NCBI GenBank assembly: GCA_027484445.1 | Contig: JAIXSY010000027.1 | Coordinates: forward strand, 1-46,650 | Source of the DNA: Verrucomicrobiaceae bacterium | Lineage (GTDB): Bacteria; Verrucomicrobiota; Verrucomicrobiia; Verrucomicrobiales; Verrucomicrobiaceae | DNA length: 46,650 nt | Reading direction: 5' to 3' | Part shown: positions 43,439 to 46,650 of the stretch, in pieces | Layout: each line of letters opens with the position of its first letter | Position numbering within the stretch: the first letter of the stretch is position 1 | Notes under the pieces: generated by a model | The model's input: the letters and a program-made list of their open reading frames with translations, nothing else | Database searches by the model: none | What the model was told of the DNA's origin: nothing | Translations under genes and position numbers: made by a program

Positions 43439-44620
43439 ATGCCTTTCATCCAGCCCTTCCTCATGTCTGCTTCGGTCATCCTTCCTCCCTCTTGCATAGG
43501 TATCGTCGGCGGCGGCCAGCTTGGCCGCATGTTCGCCCTGGAAGCTAGGCGCTCGGGCTACCGGGTCGCGATTTTCACGGATGAAAGACCCGGCTGTCCG
43601 GCGGGACAGTGGGCTGATGCTGAATTCAATGCGCAGTACGATGATACCGACATGCTGGATCGTTTCCTCGATCGTGTGGATGTCGTGACGGCAGAATTTG
43701 AAAACATTCCCGATGCCTGCCTAGCCTACGTGGAAGCCAAAAAGACGCTGAGACCTAGCCGACGTGCCATCTGGACGACCCAGCACCGTGAGCGCGAAAA
43801 GCTTTTCCTTCGAGAGCAAGGCATTGCCTGTGCTGACTTCCGCATCGTGACCAGCTATGAAGAATTTGAAGCTGCCGTAGGTGCTTTAGGCCGTCCTTGT
43901 GTGATCAAAACAGCCGCTTTTGGTTACGATGGCAAGGGGCAGAAGAAGATCGAAGCCAACACCGAACTCGATGGGGTTTGGACGGACTTCGCAGGTCAGC
44001 ACGCCGTCGTCGAAAAGTGGGTGCCGTTCGTTTGTGAGATTTCCGTGGTCGGCGCACGTGGCACCGATGGGCGCATGGCCGTGCATGGGGTTATCGAAAA
44101 CATCCACGAGCATCACATCCTAGACCTCAGCATATCTCCAGCTCGTGTAGAGCCTGCCGTTCAGGAGCAAGCGCTGGAACTGTGGGAAGCTGTCGCGGAA
44201 GGACTCGATTACATCGGCACCATGGCTGTCGAGATGTTTGTCACTGACTCAGGCCAAGTTTTGGTCAATGAAATCGCACCTCGCCCGCACAATAGCGGTC
44301 ACCTGACCCTGGATGCTTGCCTCTCAAACCAGTTTCAGCAGCAGATGCGCGCCGTTTGCGGGCTCCCCCTAGGCGATCCCAGCCAGCACAGCCCAGCGGT
44401 CATGATCAACCTCCTGGGTGATCTCTGGCCCGCAGAGCTCACGCCTCCCGATTGGACTCCTGTCCTCAGCCATCCTCGGGCAAAACTGCACCTTTACGGC
44501 AAGGCCACCGCCCGCGCTCGACGCAAAATGGGGCACATCAATGTCGTCGGAGAGACCCTGGAAGAAGCTTGGGAAAGCGCTCTTCAAATCAAAGCAGCAC
44601 TCAACCCTGGCTTAAGCTGA
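43439..44620 (+). CDS. purK: N5-carboxyaminoimidazole ribonucleotide synthase
   Basis: This ATP-grasp enzyme (393 residues) converts AIR, bicarbonate and ATP to N5-CAIR, step six of bacterial purine synthesis; PurE would act next but is not in the window. The N-terminal dinucleotide-like motif is GIVGGGQLGRMFALEARRSGY (about 22-42). Other landmarks are the ATP-grasp segments VIKTAAFGYDGKGQ, VEKWVPFVCEISVV and VNEIAPRPHNSGHLTLDAC. ATG 43439 directly follows AGGAG; an in-frame ATG at 43463 (MSASVILPP) would fit that Shine-Dalgarno poorly but gives a more usual N-terminus, so the start is uncertain by eight codons. Confidence 0.93.
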   Translation: MPFIQPFLMSASVILPPSCIGIVGGGQLGRMFALEARRSGYRVAIFTDERPGCPAGQWADAEFNAQYDDTDMLDRFLDRVDVVTAEFENIPDACLAYVEAKKTLRPSRRAIWTTQHREREKLFLREQGIACADFRIVTSYEEFEAAVGALGRPCVIKTAAFGYDGKGQKKIEANTELDGVWTDFAGQHAVVEKWVPFVCEISVVGARGTDGRMAVHGVIENIHEHHILDLSISPARVEPAVQEQALELWEAVAEGLDYIGTMAVEMFVTDSGQVLVNEIAPRPHNSGHLTLDACLSNQFQQQMRAVCGLPLGDPSQHSPAVMINLLGDLWPAELTPPDWTPVLSHPRAKLHLYGKATARARRKMGHINVVGETLEEAWESALQIKAALNPGLS

Positions 44621-44712
44621 CCCAGTGGCCAAAAGCTTGCTTCCAGAGCGGTTGCACTTCACGCCCTGACGTCCTAACATCGCCTTCGACTCCTCCTGCG
44701 TATCCTTTGCCC

Positions 44713-45315
44713 ATGTCCACCCGCTCCTCAGTTCCCTCAGCCGTCTGGTTTCCTTTGGTATTCATCGCCTTGGCTTTGGCCTTTCGCTGGATGAAACTGA
44801 CCTCCGAGGGCATGAATCTGCTTCCCAATTTCTCCCCGTGGATGGCCCTCGCCTTCACAGGAACCTTGGTCATGCCACGAGCGCTGCCCTGGTGGATCTG
44901 GCCAGTCGCCATGCTAGGGGTCAACACGCTCGTGCTAGGTCCCCAAGAAGCGCTGGATATTCAAAGTCTCGCCATTTATGCGATGTATGGCATCGCGGCA
45001 ATGCTAGCCAGCCGCTACCGCAACCAGTTGAGCATCGCACAAAGTCTTGTTGGCGTCGTGGCATGCAGCCTTGGTTTTTACATCATCACGAACACCGCGA
45101 CTTGGATTGCTGAACCGACTTACGTCAAAACTCTCGCTGGCTGGCTTCAAGCCCAGACGACAGGTCTTCCGGGTTATGCACCGAGCTGGCATTTCTTGCG
45201 CAGTGCCGTTGCTAGCGACCTCATCTTCAGTGCACTTTTGATCGTTGCATTCAATGCTGAAGCTCGCTTGCGCTCATTACCCACGTTGCCCTTGCTACAA
45301 CGAGCGGCAGCCTAA
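44713..45315 (+). CDS. Small polytopic membrane protein, DUF6580-like
   Basis: The 200-residue protein has about five hydrophobic segments (near 11-27, 43-58, 63-77, 85-100 and 110-128) and ends in a polar Ala-rich tail. The NFSPWMALAFTGTLVMPRALPW segment near residues 37-58 resembles the DUF6580 family, whose members look like the substrate-binding S components of ECF vitamin transporters; no transport function is established here. The ATG at 44713 begins the conserved part; the longer open frame overlaps purK. It starts 92 bases after purK and ends 14 bases before the radical SAM gene, so the three could be one transcript. Confidence 0.68.
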   Translation: MSTRSSVPSAVWFPLVFIALALAFRWMKLTSEGMNLLPNFSPWMALAFTGTLVMPRALPWWIWPVAMLGVNTLVLGPQEALDIQSLAIYAMYGIAAMLASRYRNQLSIAQSLVGVVACSLGFYIITNTATWIAEPTYVKTLAGWLQAQTTGLPGYAPSWHFLRSAVASDLIFSALLIVAFNAEARLRSLPTLPLLQRAAA

Positions 45316-45329
45316 CGAAATACATCCTC

Positions 45330-46394
45330 ATGCGCACGCCACCCCTGCCTGGAGTGCGTCCTCATGGGCGGGGAGCAGCCGTGAATCCCACCCAACGGTT
45401 TAGTCAGCTCCACCTCGAATACGATCCAGGTGAAGAGCCCGCCAAAGTCACGACGAAGATCTTTCGGGATCACTCCAGCTCCATCATTTCACGTCATGAC
45501 AGTCCAGATCTACCGTTTGCCGCCAGCCTAAATCCATACCGCGGCTGTGAACATGGCTGCGCTTATTGCTACGCACGGCCCACTCATGAATGGCTTGGCT
45601 TCTCCGCAGGTGTCGATTTCGAGAGCCGCATTTTGGTCAAAGAAGATGCTCCCGAGCTCTTGCGCGCTGAACTTGCCCATGAAAAATACAGGCCCGAGCA
45701 CCTATCGCTGAGCGGTGTCACAGATCCTTATCAGCCGCTGGAAAAGAAGCTAAAGATCACCCGTGGTTGCTTGGCGGTGTTGGCAGAGTCTAAGCATCCC
45801 GTCGTTCTGATCACCAAAAATCACCTCATCACTCGAGACCTCGACCATCTGGCGGAGCTCGCACGTTTTGAGGCCACTGCGGCCTACATTTCCATCACCA
45901 GCCTCGACACCGACCTAGCGCGGCGGCTGGAGCCTCGAGCGAGCTCTCCCACCATGCGCCTTGCAGCCATACGGGCCCTATCGGAGGCAGGGGTCCCAGT
46001 CGGCGTGTCGATTGCGCCGATCATCCCTGGACTGAACGACAGTGAAATTCCCGCTATCTTTGAGGCAGCACGTGCTGCAGGAGCACAATTTGCAGGCTAC
46101 ACCGTTGTGAGGCTCCCCTTCGGTGTGAAGGAAGTTTTTGGACTTTGGCTGGAAGAGCACTTTCCCGGAATGAAGGACAAGGTGCTCAGCCGCATCGCAG
46201 AAACCCAAGGTCCCACCCTTTCCCACGCAGAATTTGGCAAACGACTCAAAGGTCAAGGGGTGTGGGCACAGCAGATCGAGCAGTTGTTCAAGATCTCTCT
46301 GCGCCGCACTGGCATGTTGCACCGGCGACCTACCGTGAGCACGGCGAGTTTTCGTCGCCCACAGCTGGGTGGCCAGTTGGAGCTAGGGCTTTGA
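45330..46394 (+). CDS. PA0069-family radical SAM protein (SplB-like)
   Basis: The 354-residue product has the radical SAM cluster motif CEHGCAYC (Cys73, Cys77, Cys80) in NPYRGCEHGCAYCYARPTHEW. It also has FESRILVKEDAPELLRAEL, SGVTDPYQPLEKKLKITRGCL and PIIPGLNDSEI, all typical of the PA0069/Rv2578c group. These are related to spore photoproduct lyase and often annotated as DNA repair photolyase, but no reaction is established for the group. The N-terminal HGRGAAVNPTQRF is also typical. It starts 14 bases after the membrane-protein gene. It is not an anaerobic sulfatase-maturating enzyme, because the extra cysteine-rich SPASM clusters are absent. Confidence 0.88.
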   Translation: MRTPPLPGVRPHGRGAAVNPTQRFSQLHLEYDPGEEPAKVTTKIFRDHSSSIISRHDSPDLPFAASLNPYRGCEHGCAYCYARPTHEWLGFSAGVDFESRILVKEDAPELLRAELAHEKYRPEHLSLSGVTDPYQPLEKKLKITRGCLAVLAESKHPVVLITKNHLITRDLDHLAELARFEATAAYISITSLDTDLARRLEPRASSPTMRLAAIRALSEAGVPVGVSIAPIIPGLNDSEIPAIFEAARAAGAQFAGYTVVRLPFGVKEVFGLWLEEHFPGMKDKVLSRIAETQGPTLSHAEFGKRLKGQGVWAQQIEQLFKISLRRTGMLHRRPTVSTASFRRPQLGGQLELGL

Positions 46395-46505
46395 AAAGCT
46401 TGCACCGAAGCAAAAATCACACGGTTCATCCCCAAAGGGCCTTGATTCAGCCTGGATGCCGAAGTTCCACGGGACAGGAATACCCCGATTGCTGGGTATA
46501 AAAAG

Positions 46506-46530
46506 ACGGGACGGGAATAGCCCGTCCCGT
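46506..46530 (-). terminator. Perfect hairpin with reverse-strand terminator character
   Basis: ACGGGACGGG (46506-46515) pairs perfectly with CCCGTCCCGT (46521-46530) around AATAG. On the reverse strand the stem is followed by CTTTTT (complement of 46500-46505), giving the look of a Rho-independent terminator for a leftward transcript. On the forward strand no T-run follows. A second, weaker palindrome (ATACCCC near 46482 with GGGTAT near 46494) lies just left of it. No leftward gene is present to its right within the window. Confidence 0.6.
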
Positions 46531-46587
46531 GCTAGAGCATATTAAATAATTTTGTGGAATATGCGTGTGGGTGGTGTATAAGGTGAT

Positions 46588-46650
46588 ATGGCCGCACTCT
46601 CCCTCGATCTCCGTCAACGCATCATCAGCACCTGCGACCGCGGTGAAGGC
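46588..46650 (+). CDS. IS630-family transposase, N-terminal fragment cut by the window edge
   Basis: The last 63 bases encode MAALSLDLRQRIISTCDRGEG in frame from an ATG at 46588, with AGGTGAT immediately upstream. This matches the very conserved start of IS630/Tc1-mariner-type transposases (SLDLRxRI followed by a charged segment leading into the helix-turn-helix). Only 21 of roughly 300-350 expected residues are present, so completeness and activity cannot be judged. The left inverted repeat should lie between the radical SAM gene and this start. GCATATT (46537-46543) and AATATGC (46558-46564) form a small palindrome there, but I cannot define the element end. Confidence 0.75.
   Translation, partial: MAALSLDLRQRIISTCDRGEG

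Noticed and set aside
45330..46394. Radical SAM protein as an anaerobic sulfatase-maturating enzyme for the nearby sulfatases
   Set aside because: Only the three radical SAM cysteines are present and the family motifs are those of the PA0069 group; anSME needs additional cysteine clusters.

Overview
The window looks like a chromosomal segment from a member of the Verrucomicrobiota, probably close to Verrucomicrobiaceae (Prosthecobacter/Verrucomicrobium-like). This is inferred from gene content: secreted SGNH hydrolases, formylglycine-type sulfatases, a DUF839/PhoX-like protein beside a c-type cytochrome, a very large secreted cadherin/choice-of-anchor protein, and a type II-secretion-like pseudopilin operon, all among ordinary housekeeping genes of moderate to high GC. 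No 16S rRNA or other phylogenetic marker is present, so the assignment rests on protein style only. No rRNA, tRNA, CRISPR array or recognisable defence system was seen.

Layout. 1-544 holds no intact gene, only a degraded-looking reverse-strand fragment. 545-3179: a small exported protein (-), then an esterase and rlmN (+, overlapping). 3180-5671: a probable cobalamin riboswitch leads into a BtuB-like TonB-dependent receptor that ends in a clear terminator. 5711-8958: a double-domain SGNH plus alpha/beta hydrolase (-), then lpdA (+) with its terminator. 8968-9268: a membrane-protein gene broken by a frameshift. 9452-12710: DUF839/PhoX-like protein and a two-haem-motif cytochrome (+). 12766-16329: a reverse-strand cluster transcribed lysC, dapF, SGNH hydrolase. 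16509-18568: cysK and a membrane-anchored TPR-like protein.

18731-23527 is a tight operon of GspF, G, H, I, J and K homologues with stop/start overlaps. The ATPase, secretin and GspC/L/M genes are not in the window. It is followed by an RND permease without an adaptor gene and a PP2C phosphatase. 27714-33237: gmk (-), two sulfatases (+), purB (-). 33626-38911 encodes a 1761-residue secreted multidomain protein with a duplicated N-terminal module. 39107-46394: mnmE (-), an exported protein of unknown function (+), dgt (-), purK, a small DUF6580-like membrane protein and a PA0069-type radical SAM protein (+). The window ends inside the first 21 codons of an IS630-like transposase.

How it fits together. 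Purine/nucleotide metabolism (purB, purK, gmk, dgt), lysine/cell-wall precursor synthesis (lysC, dapF), cysteine synthesis and translation fidelity (rlmN, mnmE) are interleaved with an outward-facing set of hydrolases, sulfatases, a TonB receptor and secretion parts suited to using sulfated or esterified polysaccharides. No wholly new system is evident. The items most worth a second look are the DUF839-cytochrome pair, the inverted repeat that forms the prepilin leader of the GspH-like protein, the orphan RND pump beside the Gsp operon, the frameshifted membrane gene and the duplicated module of the giant secreted protein.
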